Positions 7,543 through 16,223 of a stretch of DNA of 22,255 bases are shown piece after piece; position 1 is the stretch's first letter; every line of letters begins with the position of its first letter. Both the position numbers and the translations under genes were made by a program. The notes beneath the pieces were generated by a model. That model ran no database searches. It was not told the DNA's origin and saw only the letters and a program-made list of their open reading frames with translations. The stretch is from UMGS1601 sp900553335 (GTDB taxonomy: Bacteria > Bacillota > Clostridia > Oscillospirales > Ruminococcaceae). The DNA lies in contig CALEUW010000022.1 in assembly GCA_937920725.1 (NCBI GenBank), positions 1 to 22,255 of the forward strand, read 5' to 3'.

Positions 7543-8826
7543 ATGATTTATACGGAAACAGATGTACTTCAATATGTCAGAGAAAATGATGTGAAATTTG
7601 TGAAGCTTCAGTTTTCTGATATTTTCGGATTTCAGAAAAATCTGTCAATAAACAGCTCTGAGCTTGCCCGTGCATTTTCAAAGGGCTTTTCTATAGATGC
7701 TTCTCATCAGTACGGACTTTTGGAATGGGAGGACAGTCTTATTCTTATGCCCGATGCGTCAACCTTGTCTATTCTTCCTTGGCGGCCGCATCAGGGAGGA
7801 GTTGCAAGGCTTCTTTGCGATGTTAAAAATTCTGACGGAAGTGATTTTACTGCGAACAGCCGTACTATATTAAATAAAGCTGTAGAAGCTGCAAAGAAAA
7901 AAGGCATCACATTTAAAATAAAAACCTCTTGTGAATTTTACCTGTTTAAAAATGATGACGAGGGAAATCCGACTAAGGTTCCTTACGACAATGGAGGATA
8001 TATGGATGTAGCTCCGCTTGATCGGGGTGAAAATATTAGGAGGGAGATTTGCCTTGCTCTTGAACAGATGGATTTTTCTCCGGAGTCGTCAAGTCATGAA
8101 GCAGGACCGGGTCATAACGAAATAGACTTTCAGTACGCTTCTCCGTTGAGTGCGGCGGATAATTTCATAACATTTAAGTCGGTTGTTAAAAATATTTCGG
8201 ATATAAACGGTCTTTATGCAACGTTTATGCCGAAGCCTTTTGATGACAAACCCGGAAGCGGACTTCATATAGGTATAAAGATTTACAAAAACGGAAAGAA
8301 CGTTTTTGGTGTTTACCAGCCAAAGGACCGGCTTCAGCAAAATGTCATTGCAGGTATTTTGAACCGTGTAAGGGACATGGCTTTGTTCTCAAGCCCTACT
8401 GTAAACAGCTATAAGCGATTTGGAAAATTTAATATTCCAAAAAGTATTTCATGGAGTGTAAAAAATGCAGCACAGCTATTAAGAGTTCCGATAGCTTCCG
8501 ACGGGAGTGCAAAAATAGTTTTGCGTTCTCCTGACTGTGCCTGCAATCCTTATATTGTTTTGGCGCTTATTATTTATGCGTGTATTGAGGGAATTGAAAA
8601 CAATGAGCAGCTCGATGGATTTGACGATGAAAAAGATTTACAAACTGTTCCTGAGAGTGTTGTTCAGGCTGCAAAAACAGCTCTCAGCAGCGATTTTATC
8701 AGGAAATATGTTGATGACAGGATTGTGGATATTTATTCAAAAGCAGCGAATGATCAGTATGACAAATACGAGTGTGCTGCGGATAAGAACGCATTTGAAA
8801 CCGAAAATTATTTTTTAAAACTTTGA
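7543..8826 (+). CDS. Type I glutamine synthetase-like protein, probable pseudoenzyme
   Basis: The 427-residue product aligns along the type I glutamine synthetase fold: VKFVKLQFSDIFG at the start, GGYMDVAPLD, HEAGPGHNEIDF (185-196), TFMPKPFDDKPGSGLHIGIK, NSYKR (288-292), RSPDCACNPY and a C-terminal FETENYFLKL. By hand alignment with Bacillus and Salmonella enzymes, key residues differ. Ser129 replaces the first Glu of the PEPEFF metal motif, Asn297 replaces the catalytic flap Glu of YEAP, Ala309 replaces the Arg of NRS, and Val326 replaces the metal-binding Glu of EVR. Glu131, Glu186, Glu194, His242, Arg314 and Arg328 remain. The adenylylation loop is absent. The protein probably binds ligands but may not catalyse. 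It precedes an ANTAR regulator by 32 bases, GGAGG lies before its ATG, and a sensor role is inferred. The alternative is an amide ligase on another substrate. Confidence 0.88.
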   Translation: MIYTETDVLQYVRENDVKFVKLQFSDIFGFQKNLSINSSELARAFSKGFSIDASHQYGLLEWEDSLILMPDASTLSILPWRPHQGGVARLLCDVKNSDGSDFTANSRTILNKAVEAAKKKGITFKIKTSCEFYLFKNDDEGNPTKVPYDNGGYMDVAPLDRGENIRREICLALEQMDFSPESSSHEAGPGHNEIDFQYASPLSAADNFITFKSVVKNISDINGLYATFMPKPFDDKPGSGLHIGIKIYKNGKNVFGVYQPKDRLQQNVIAGILNRVRDMALFSSPTVNSYKRFGKFNIPKSISWSVKNAAQLLRVPIASDGSAKIVLRSPDCACNPYIVLALIIYACIEGIENNEQLDGFDDEKDLQTVPESVVQAAKTALSSDFIRKYVDDRIVDIYSKAANDQYDKYECAADKNAFETENYFLKL

Positions 8827-8858
8827 TCGCAAAATAGGCGAAAATCTGGAGGTGGTGC

Positions 8859-9431
8859 TTGGTGGAGAGCGTTTTGATCGTATCGGGAAACGAAAAAGCA
8901 GCAAATGCTCTCGTTTTGATGCTAAAGGATTTTGGACATCTCAGTATTTCTATGGCTAAAAGCGCTTCCGAAGCTAAACGTGCTATTTTGACAAACGGAT
9001 ATGATCTTGTTATGATAAATGCGCCCCTCGGCGATGAATACGGGTTTGAGCTTGCGGGGTTAGTTTTAAACAATTCGCTGTCAAGCTGCCTTTTTATAGT
9101 TAAGTCGGAGCATTTTGAAAGTGCAAGCGCGAAGCTTGAAGCTATCGGAGGACTGTGTATTTCAAAGCCTGTAAACAGACTTATGTTCGTGCAGTCGTTA
9201 AGGTGGATAAGCGCAACGAGAAACAGACTTCTCGGATTGAAAAAAGAAAATATCAAGCTTCAAAATAAAATAGAGGAAATGCGTATCGTGAACAGAGCAA
9301 AGTTTTCACTTATGCAGTATTTAGGCTTTGATGAAGCGCAGGCTCACAGATATATAGAAAAGCAGGCGATGGACAAAAGGGTTACAAAATATCAAATCGC
9401 TATGCAAATAATTAAAACTTATGAAAATTGA
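8859..9431 (+). CDS. ANTAR-domain RNA-binding response regulator with degenerate receiver
   Basis: Residues 1-120 form a CheY-like receiver and about 125-190 an ANTAR domain (IEEMRIVNRAKFSLMQYLGF, then DEAQAHRYIEKQAMDKR and YQIAMQIIKTYE), which binds paired hairpins in mRNA leaders to prevent termination. In the receiver, the phosphoacceptor Asp is Asn54 (VMINAPLGDEYG), and the acidic pair at the end of the first strand is Ser9-Gly10; only the Lys-Pro near the end remains. Phosphorylation therefore seems impossible, and control should come from a partner. GGAGG at 8848-8852 fits a TTG start at 8859 (spacing 6) or GTG at 8862 (spacing 9). Pairing of a GS gene with an ANTAR regulator resembles glnA-nitR of solventogenic Clostridium. 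Likely targets are the amt, glnN and GS-like leaders in this window. Confidence 0.9.
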   Translation: MVESVLIVSGNEKAANALVLMLKDFGHLSISMAKSASEAKRAILTNGYDLVMINAPLGDEYGFELAGLVLNNSLSSCLFIVKSEHFESASAKLEAIGGLCISKPVNRLMFVQSLRWISATRNRLLGLKKENIKLQNKIEEMRIVNRAKFSLMQYLGFDEAQAHRYIEKQAMDKRVTKYQIAMQIIKTYEN

Positions 9432-9449
9432 AAATTAACAGTTTCTTTA

Positions 9450-9478
9450 CAGACATTGGAATTCAAATGATGTATAAT
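9450..9478 (+). promoter_or_regulatory. Putative promoter of carA
   Basis: A perfect TATAAT (9473-9478) lies 17 bases after CAGACA (9450-9455), which matches four of six consensus bases. The leader is about 50 bases. GAAATC (9504-9509) could pair with GATTTTC near the start codon, partly covering the ribosome binding site; this is weak. Confidence 0.5.
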
Positions 9479-9532
9479 TAATAAGATAACATCAAGACAA
9501 AGTGAAATCTTAGTTAGAAAGGGGATTTTCTC

Positions 9533-10612
9533 GTGCAAAAAGCATATCTCATACTTGAAAACGGGACTATTTTCGAGGGCAAAAGTTTTGGAAAAAGCGG
9601 TGAGACTGTTGGAGAAATCGTTTTCACAACGGCCATGACCGGCTATTTGGAAACTTTAACCGATCCCAGCTATTACGGACAGATAGTTGTTCAGACATTT
9701 CCGCTTATCGGAAATTATGGAGTTATTCCTTCCGATTTTGAAAGCGCATGTCCGCACGTTAAGGGTTATATTGTTAGAGATTGGTGTCAAGAGCCTTCAA
9801 ACTTCCGTTGTGAGGGTGACCTTGACACTTTTTTAAAGCAGTCAGGAATCGTAGGACTTTATGGAATTGATACCAGAGCGCTTACAAAAATTGTTCGTGA
9901 ATCGGGTGTTATGAACGGAAAGATCGTTATGGAGGGTACAACCGATTTCGGGCTGACTGAGCTTAAGAATTATAAGATAGTAGGCGCTGTTGAAAATACG
10001 ACCTGCAAGGAAGAAACGGTGATGCCTGCTGTCGGAGAAACAAAAAGAAGAATTTGCCTTATGGACTACGGTGCAAAGGCTAACATTTGCAGAGAGCTTC
10101 AAAAGAGAGGCTGCGAGGTGACTGTTCTTCCTGCAAGCACAACAGCTAAAAGAGTCAGTGAGCTTGCTCCTGACGGAATAATGCTTTCAAACGGACCGGG
10201 AGATCCTGCCGATAATAAAGAGATAATTGAGCAGCTTAAGGAGATGTGTACATTTAAAATCCCGATTTTCGGAATCTGTTTGGGACATCAGCTTTTAGCA
10301 CTCTCTCAGGGAGCAAAAACCGAAAAGCTTAAATACGGACACAGAGGAGCGAATCAGCCCGCATCATATAAGGATACGGGAAGGGTGTATATCACCAGCC
10401 AGAATCACGGCTATGCGGTAGTTTCAAGCACACTTCCTAACGGTGCTGACGAGAGCTTTTTTAACGCTAACGACGGAACTTGCGAGGGAGTTGAGTATAC
10501 ATATATGCCTGCATTTTCCGTGCAGTTCCATCCGGAAGCTTGCGGAGGACCGCTTGATACAGGATTTTTGTTCGATAAATTTATCGGCATGATAGATAAG
10601 AACAAGCAGTAG
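9533..10612 (+). CDS. carA: Carbamoyl-phosphate synthase small (glutaminase) subunit
   Basis: The 359-residue protein has the usual CarA length. The N-terminal half contains GEIVFTTAMTGYLETLTDPS and YYGQIVVQTFPLIGNYGV. The C-terminal half is a class I glutamine amidotransferase, with the catalytic Cys in FGICLGHQLLAL and the catalytic His-Glu in SVQFHPEACGGP. It releases ammonia from glutamine and channels it to CarB for arginine and pyrimidine synthesis. The start is GTG at 9533, chosen because AAAGGGG lies 8 bases upstream and the next residues match CarA. It precedes carB by 41 bases. It consumes the glutamine produced by the nitrogen genes upstream. Confidence 0.95.
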   Translation: MQKAYLILENGTIFEGKSFGKSGETVGEIVFTTAMTGYLETLTDPSYYGQIVVQTFPLIGNYGVIPSDFESACPHVKGYIVRDWCQEPSNFRCEGDLDTFLKQSGIVGLYGIDTRALTKIVRESGVMNGKIVMEGTTDFGLTELKNYKIVGAVENTTCKEETVMPAVGETKRRICLMDYGAKANICRELQKRGCEVTVLPASTTAKRVSELAPDGIMLSNGPGDPADNKEIIEQLKEMCTFKIPIFGICLGHQLLALSQGAKTEKLKYGHRGANQPASYKDTGRVYITSQNHGYAVVSSTLPNGADESFFNANDGTCEGVEYTYMPAFSVQFHPEACGGPLDTGFLFDKFIGMIDKNKQ

Positions 10613-10653
10613 ACAACTAACAGGAATATTTTTTTGAGAAAGGAACTGAAATT

Positions 10654-13600
10654 ATGCCTTTAAATAAAGATCTTAAAAGAGTTCTTGTAATCGGTTCTGG
10701 TCCTATTGTAATCGGACAGGCGGCGGAGTTTGACTATGCGGGAACTCAGGCTTGCAGGGCTCTTAAAGAAGAGGGACTAGAGGTAATACTTATAAACTCG
10801 AACCCTGCTACAATCATGACCGACAAGGCTATGGCGGATAAAATATATATCGAGCCGCTTACTCTTGAAACAGTTAAGCGGATTATAAAAAAAGAGCGTC
10901 CGGACAGCTTGCTTTCAACGCTCGGAGGACAGACGGGCCTTACTCTTTCTATGGAGCTTGCAAAGGAAGGCTTCCTTGACAAGTATGGTGTTAAGCTTTT
11001 AGGTGCAAGGCCTGAAACTATAGATAAAGCCGAGGACAGACAGATGTTTAAGGACACTATGGAGTCTATCGGTCAGCCATGCATTCCTTCAAAGGTTGTA
11101 ACTACAGTTGAGGACGCAGTTGCGTTTGCAAACGAGGAGGGAATAGGATATCCGCTTATTATACGTCCTGCGTTCACATTGGGCGGAACAGGAGGCGGAA
11201 TCGTAAACAACGAAACAGAGCTTCGTGACATAACAAGAAACGGACTTTACTTATCCCCTATTACGCAGGTTTTAGTTGAAAAGTGTATTGCAGGCTGGAA
11301 AGAAGTAGAGTTTGAGGTAATGAGAGATAGTAAAGGAAATGTTATTACTGTCTGCTCAATGGAAAACTTCGATCCTGTCGGAGTGCATACGGGAGATTCG
11401 ATAGTTATTGCTCCTACTGTTACTCTTGCAGACAAGGAGTACCAGATGCTTCGTTCGGCAGCGCTTAAAATCATTGATACGTTAGAGGTTGAGGGAGGCT
11501 GTAACTGTCAGTTTGCACTTAATCCTGATTCATTTGAATATGCTGTAATCGAAGTAAATCCGAGAGTTTCACGTTCGTCCGCTTTGGCATCAAAGGCAAC
11601 CGGTTATCCTATTGCTAAAGTTGCTGCAAAGATCGCTATAGGCTATACGCTTGACGAGATTAAAAACGCTGTTACAGGAAAAACCTATGCTTGCTTTGAA
11701 CCCGCACTTGACTATGTAGTTGTAAAGCTTCCTAAGTGGCCTTTTGATAAGTTTGTTTATGCTAAACGTACTCTTGGTACTCAGATGAAGGCAACAGGCG
11801 AGGTTATGGCGATAGGAACGACCTTTGAACAGGCTATTATGAAGGCTGTAAGAGGTGCTGAGATAGGACATGACAGCATTATAAGCGAACCGCTTTTGTC
11901 GCTTTCTGATGAAGATGTCAAGGAAAGACTTTCAGTCTGCAACGATGAGCGTTTGTTTGTTGTATACGAAAATTTAAGAAGAGGAGTTACTCCTGAATAT
12001 ATTCATGATATCACAAAAATAGATGTATGGTTCTTATATAAGCTTTTAAAGCTCATAGATACCGAAAAAGAATTGAGAAAAGGAGTTTTAACAGACGAAC
12101 TTTATCTTAAAGCTAAAAAGCAGGGATATCTTGATAAGGTTATTAAAGAGCTTTCGGGATGCGAGATTGAAAACCCTAAAAACGCTTCTTTTAAAATGGT
12201 AGATACCTGCGCTGCTGAGTTTGCTGCTCAAACGCCGTATTTCTATTCTACATACGATGCTGAGGATGAGGCTTCAAAGCATATTGCCGCAGGCGGATCT
12301 GAAAACAAAACGGTTATAGTTTTCGGTTCAGGTCCTATAAGAATCGGACAGGGAATCGAGTTTGACTATGCTTCGGTTCAATGCGTTTGGGCGCTTAAAC
12401 GTCAGGGATTTGATGTTGTAATTGTAAACAACAACCCGGAAACAGTTTCCACTGACTTTGATACTGCTGACAGACTTTATTTTGAACCGCTTACAAATGA
12501 AGATGTAATGAACATTATAAAAGTTGAAAAGCCTTACGGAGTTGTAGTGGCATTCGGCGGTCAGACAGCTATTAAGCTTACAAAGCATATGGCTGCAAAC
12601 GGTGTTAATATTTTAGGAACTCCTCCTGACAGCATTGACGCAGCAGAGGACAGAGAGCGTTTTGACGAGCTTTTAGAGCTTCATAAGATCAAGCGTCCTC
12701 AGGGCTTTACGGTTATGACTACCGAAGAAGCACTTGAGGTTGCAAATAAAATTCACTATCCTGTTTTGATGCGTCCATCATATGTTTTGGGCGGACAGAA
12801 TATGATCATTGCTTTTAATGATGACGACATAAAAGAATATATGGCTATAATTCTGGCTCAGGAAATTGAAAATCCTATTTTGATAGACAAGTATCTTATG
12901 GGACCTGAAATCGAGGTTGACGCCATATGCGACGGGGAAGAGATTTTAATTCCGGGAATCATGGAACATGTCGAGAGAGCAGGAATCCATTCTGGCGACT
13001 CTATTGCTGTTTATCCTGCATGGAATCTTCCGGACGAAATGGTAAACAGAATTGTCGAGTGTTCAAAGAATCTTGCGGTATCCCTCAAAACAAAGGGACT
13101 TGTAAACATTCAGTATCTCATTTATCATGGAGAGCTGTATGTAATTGAGGTTAATCCACGTTCGTCAAGAACTATTCCGTATATCTCAAAGGTTACGGGA
13201 GTTCCTATGGTTGAGCTTGCAACTAGAGCTATGCTCGGTGAAAAGCTTTCGGATATGGGATACGGAACGGGACTTTATCCTCATTCTCCTTATACTGCTG
13301 TTAAAGTACCTGTATTCTCTTTTGAAAAGCTTATAGATGTAGACAACCATTTGGGACCTGAGATGAAGTCAACCGGCGAGGTTTTGGCATTGGCTAATAC
13401 TTTAGAAGAAGCTTTATATAAAGGTCTTATTGCGGCAGGCTATACTCTTGAGAAAAACGGCGGAGTGTTTATAACAGTAAGAAATTCGGATAAGCCTGAA
13501 ATATCTGAGGTTGCAAAGAAGTTCCTGGATCTCGGCTTTAAGATATATGCTACAAGAGGAACTGCAAAAACTCTTGAGGAAAACGGAATCGAGGCTCAGG

Positions 13601-14703
13601 TTGTTGATAAAATTCACGAGGGCGAAAATAATACGCTTAAGCTTATCGAGAGCGGAGATATTCAGTATGTTATTTCCACATCGTCTAAGGGAAGAATGCC
13701 GTCAAGAGATAGCGTAAAGATAAGAAGAAAAACAGTCGACAGAAATATTCCGTGTCTAACGTCAATTGATACTGCAAATGCTATTGTTTCGTCAATCAAG
13801 AGCAAATATTCAGAGCAGTCTACCGAGCTTGTTGATATAAACGATATGAGGACTGAAAAGCAAACGGTTAAGTTTTCAAAAATGCATGGCTGCGGTAACG
13901 ATTACATTTATTTTAATTGCTTTGACCAAAGAATCGACAATCCGGAGGGACTTTCTATAAGACTTTCGGACCGTCATTTCGGAATAGGCGGCGACGGAGT
14001 AATTTTGATCTGCAAATCTAAAGTTGCTGACGGAAAAATGAGAATGTTTAATCTCGACGGCAGTGAAGGAAAGATGTGCGGAAACGGAATAAGATGCGTT
14101 GCGAAATTTATGAGAGATAAGGGACTTGTTGACAAGGATAAGTTCACTATTGAAACATTAAGCGGAATTATAGGCGTTGAGCTTATGCGTCATTACGGAG
14201 AGGTAGTAGGCGCAAGAGTTGATATGGGTAAGGCTATATTAGAGCCCGCTCAGATCCCGGTAAATCTTGAAGGTGAAAAAGTAATAAATAAGCCTGCTGT
14301 GATCGGTGACAGGGAATGGAATATAACCTGCGTTTCTATGGGAAATCCTCACTGCGTAACCTTTGTAAAGAATGTTGATACTTTCGAGCTTGAAAAGTAT
14401 GGACCGATGTTTGAATATAACGAACTTTTCCCTGAAAGAGTGAACGCTGAGTTTGTTCAGACAGTTGACCGAAACACTCTTAAGATGAGAGTTTGGGAAA
14501 GGGGAAGCGGAGAAACATGGGCTTGCGGAACAGGAGCTTGTGCGAGTGTTGTTGCGGCTTGTGAAAACGGATACTGCAACAAGGACGAGGACGTTACTGT
14601 AAAGCTTATCGGCGGAGAATTAACAGTGAGATATACCTCAGACGGAGAAGTATATCTTACCGGAAATGCTGTAAACGTATTTGACGGAGAAGTAATAATC
14701 TAG
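10654..14703 (+). CDS. carB: CarB-DapF fusion: carbamoyl-phosphate synthase large subunit joined to diaminopimelate epimerase
   Basis: One open frame of 1349 residues. Residues 1 to about 1064 are a full-length CarB with two ATP-grasp halves (VIGSGPIVIGQAAEFDYAGT near residue 12 and VFGSGPIRIGQGIEFDYASV near 555) and an MGS-like allosteric domain (about 936-1055, ending IPCLTSIDTANAIVSSIKS). After a linker of about 15-20 residues, 1073-1349 are a complete DapF (KFSKMHGCGNDYIYFNCF at its start). Both catalytic Cys are present: Cys1142 in MCGNGIRC and Cys1291 in WACGTGACA. DapF turns LL- into meso-diaminopimelate for lysine and peptidoglycan. No stop or frameshift separates the parts. An in-frame ATG at 13846 (residue 1065) could give a separate DapF but lacks a good ribosome binding site. 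The next gene, dapL, makes the epimerase substrate. AGAAAGGA precedes the first ATG. Confidence 0.93.
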   Translation: MPLNKDLKRVLVIGSGPIVIGQAAEFDYAGTQACRALKEEGLEVILINSNPATIMTDKAMADKIYIEPLTLETVKRIIKKERPDSLLSTLGGQTGLTLSMELAKEGFLDKYGVKLLGARPETIDKAEDRQMFKDTMESIGQPCIPSKVVTTVEDAVAFANEEGIGYPLIIRPAFTLGGTGGGIVNNETELRDITRNGLYLSPITQVLVEKCIAGWKEVEFEVMRDSKGNVITVCSMENFDPVGVHTGDSIVIAPTVTLADKEYQMLRSAALKIIDTLEVEGGCNCQFALNPDSFEYAVIEVNPRVSRSSALASKATGYPIAKVAAKIAIGYTLDEIKNAVTGKTYACFEPALDYVVVKLPKWPFDKFVYAKRTLGTQMKATGEVMAIGTTFEQAIMKAVRGAEIGHDSIISEPLLSLSDEDVKERLSVCNDERLFVVYENLRRGVTPEYIHDITKIDVWFLYKLLKLIDTEKELRKGVLTDELYLKAKKQGYLDKVIKELSGCEIENPKNASFKMVDTCAAEFAAQTPYFYSTYDAEDEASKHIAAGGSENKTVIVFGSGPIRIGQGIEFDYASVQCVWALKRQGFDVVIVNNNPETVSTDFDTADRLYFEPLTNEDVMNIIKVEKPYGVVVAFGGQTAIKLTKHMAANGVNILGTPPDSIDAAEDRERFDELLELHKIKRPQGFTVMTTEEALEVANKIHYPVLMRPSYVLGGQNMIIAFNDDDIKEYMAIILAQEIENPILIDKYLMGPEIEVDAICDGEEILIPGIMEHVERAGIHSGDSIAVYPAWNLPDEMVNRIVECSKNLAVSLKTKGLVNIQYLIYHGELYVIEVNPRSSRTIPYISKVTGVPMVELATRAMLGEKLSDMGYGTGLYPHSPYTAVKVPVFSFEKLIDVDNHLGPEMKSTGEVLALANTLEEALYKGLIAAGYTLEKNGGVFITVRNSDKPEISEVAKKFLDLGFKIYATRGTAKTLEENGIEAQVVDKIHEGENNTLKLIESGDIQYVISTSSKGRMPSRDSVKIRRKTVDRNIPCLTSIDTANAIVSSIKSKYSEQSTELVDINDMRTEKQTVKFSKMHGCGNDYIYFNCFDQRIDNPEGLSIRLSDRHFGIGGDGVILICKSKVADGKMRMFNLDGSEGKMCGNGIRCVAKFMRDKGLVDKDKFTIETLSGIIGVELMRHYGEVVGARVDMGKAILEPAQIPVNLEGEKVINKPAVIGDREWNITCVSMGNPHCVTFVKNVDTFELEKYGPMFEYNELFPERVNAEFVQTVDRNTLKMRVWERGSGETWACGTGACASVVAACENGYCNKDEDVTVKLIGGELTVRYTSDGEVYLTGNAVNVFDGEVII

Positions 14704-14725
14704 CAATAATGAAAGGATGATAAGA

Positions 14726-15928
14726 ATGCCATCAATCAATGAAAATTTTTTGAAGCTTGAAAAGAACTACCTTTTCATCAACATTGCAAAAAAGGTAAAC
14801 GCTTATAAGGAAGCAAATCCGGACGCAGATATCATAAGAATGGGTATCGGCGATGTAACTCAGCCTATTGCAAAATGCGTTGTTGAAGCTATGAAAAAAG
14901 GCGCAGATGAAATGGGCGTTAAGGAAACCTTTAAAGGTTATGAAGACAGCGGTGCAGGATATGATTTCCTTAAGGAAGCTGTTTCGGGATATTACAAAAG
15001 CTTTGGCGTAACGGTTTCTTCTGATGAAATAAGAATCAATGACGGAGCAAAGTCGGACTGCGGAAATATTGTTGATATTTTCGGAGATGACAATACGGTT
15101 TTGATAACTGACCCGGCATATCCTGTTTATGTTGATACAAACCTTATGAACGGAAGAAAGGTTATTTATGCCGATTCTAATGAAGAAAACGGCTTTGCGG
15201 CAATGCCTGATGAGAACGTACACGCAGATCTTATTTACCTTTGTTCGCCTAACAATCCTACGGGTTCGGCTTATACAAAAGAACAGCTCAAAGTATGGAT
15301 AGACTATGCTAAAAAGAATAAGGCTATAATTATTTATGACGCCGCATACGAAGCTTTTATCACGGACGAAAATATTCCGAGAAGTATTTTTGCTGTTGAG
15401 GGAGCAAGAGAATGCGCTATTGAGATGTGCTCGCTTTCAAAGACCGCCGGATTTACAGGAATGAGATGCGGTTATACAGTTATCCCTAATGAGCTTACAG
15501 TGACTACTGACAACGGAACTGAGGTATCAATTTCTCAGCTTTGGGGAAGAAGAGAAGGTTCTAAGTTTAACGGCGTTTCTTACCCAGTTCAGTGCGCTGC
15601 TGCTGCGGTTTTTTCCGAAGAAGGCTTAAAGCAGACTAAGGAAAACATTAAGTATTATCAGCAGAATGCTAAGGTTATTGCAGACGCTATGGACGAGATG
15701 GGCATAAAGTATACAGGCGGAAAAAATTCTCCGTATATATGGTTTAAATGTCCGGGCGGCATGGGCAGCTGGGAGTTTTTTGATAAGCTTTTAGCTGAAG
15801 CAAATGTCGTAGGAACTCCCGGGGCAGGATTCGGCAAAAACGGAGAGGGCTGGTTCAGACTTACCGCTTTCGGCGACAGCGAAAGAACCAAGGAAGCTAT
15901 GGAAAGATTTAAGAAGCTTAAGTTTTGA
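14726..15928 (+). CDS. dapL: LL-diaminopimelate aminotransferase
   Basis: ATG 14726 is preferred (400 residues): GAAAGGA at 14711-14717 is then 8 bases away, whereas an ATG at 14717 would overlap it. The protein is a fold-type I PLP aminotransferase of the DapL family, with NENFLKLEKNYLFINIAKKV and RMGIGDVTQPIAKCVVEAM at the N-terminus, LCSPNNPTGSAYTKEQLKVW in the middle, and the PLP Lys239 in SLSKTAGFTGMRCGY. It converts tetrahydrodipicolinate directly to LL-diaminopimelate using glutamate, bypassing the succinylase and acetylase routes. It lies 22 bases after the CarB-DapF fusion and ends the operon. DapL and DapF catalyse consecutive steps, so the order is functional. Confidence 0.95.
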   Translation: MPSINENFLKLEKNYLFINIAKKVNAYKEANPDADIIRMGIGDVTQPIAKCVVEAMKKGADEMGVKETFKGYEDSGAGYDFLKEAVSGYYKSFGVTVSSDEIRINDGAKSDCGNIVDIFGDDNTVLITDPAYPVYVDTNLMNGRKVIYADSNEENGFAAMPDENVHADLIYLCSPNNPTGSAYTKEQLKVWIDYAKKNKAIIIYDAAYEAFITDENIPRSIFAVEGARECAIEMCSLSKTAGFTGMRCGYTVIPNELTVTTDNGTEVSISQLWGRREGSKFNGVSYPVQCAAAAVFSEEGLKQTKENIKYYQQNAKVIADAMDEMGIKYTGGKNSPYIWFKCPGGMGSWEFFDKLLAEANVVGTPGAGFGKNGEGWFRLTAFGDSERTKEAMERFKKLKF

Positions 15929-15964
15929 GAATAAATAAGTAAAAGCAAAAAATAATATTTAAAC

Positions 15965-16009
15965 AATAAACTGATTTCGTTTTTAAGCGGAGTCAGTTTA
16001 TTTTTATTT
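15965..16009 (+). terminator. Intrinsic terminator of the car-dap operon
   Basis: AATAAACTGA (15965-15974) pairs perfectly with TCAGTTTATT (15993-16002), and the second arm runs into TTATTTTTATTT. It lies 37 bases after the dapL stop and marks the operon end. Confidence 0.85.
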
Positions 16010-16025
16010 GAATTCGGTATATACA

Positions 16026-16139
16026 TTATGCTTTAAGGATCTAAAAGAAATTTTCAGCTAAAGCATTGTCATATGGAATACCTTTATATTTATATTGGCA
16101 GCGTGATTTACACAGGTTGCGTTGACTATTATATATTTG
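16026..16139 (-). pseudogene. Relict of an IS3-family transposase C-terminal region
   Basis: On the minus strand one frame reads YKYKGIPYDNALAENFF, then a stop, then ILKA and a second stop. The order G-x-P-Y-D-N-A-x-x-E-N-F-F-x-x-L-K is the conserved C-terminal block of IS3-family (IS150-like) transposases around the third catalytic acidic residue. Upstream in the same frame only about 20 more unremarkable residues are open. The fragment is truncated and interrupted, so it is a decayed insertion sequence remnant. No intact ends were found. Confidence 0.55.
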
Positions 16140-16162
16140 CCGCGGCTTATTAACATAACTAA

Positions 16163-16206
16163 ACCTCCTATGATAGTTTACAATTCTAACATAGGAGGTG
16201 TTTTTT
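16163..16206 (+). terminator. Inverted repeat with T-run, terminator-like
   Basis: ACCTCCTATG (16163-16172) and CATAGGAGGT (16190-16199) are perfectly complementary and followed by GTTTTTT. It has terminator geometry on the plus strand but no gene directly upstream apart from the IS relict, so it may belong to the old mobile element. Confidence 0.45.
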
Positions 16207-16223
16207 ACTATTGATTATTATAT

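Noticed and set aside
8699..9256. 185-codon minus-strand frame across the GS-like and ANTAR genes
   Set aside because: It overlaps two well supported genes on the opposite strand and shows no recognisable domain.
9479..9532. ANTAR-type hairpin in the carA leader
   Set aside because: I looked for a hexaloop with A at 1 and G at 4 on a stable stem and found none; only a weak GAAATC/GATTTTC pairing near the start codon.
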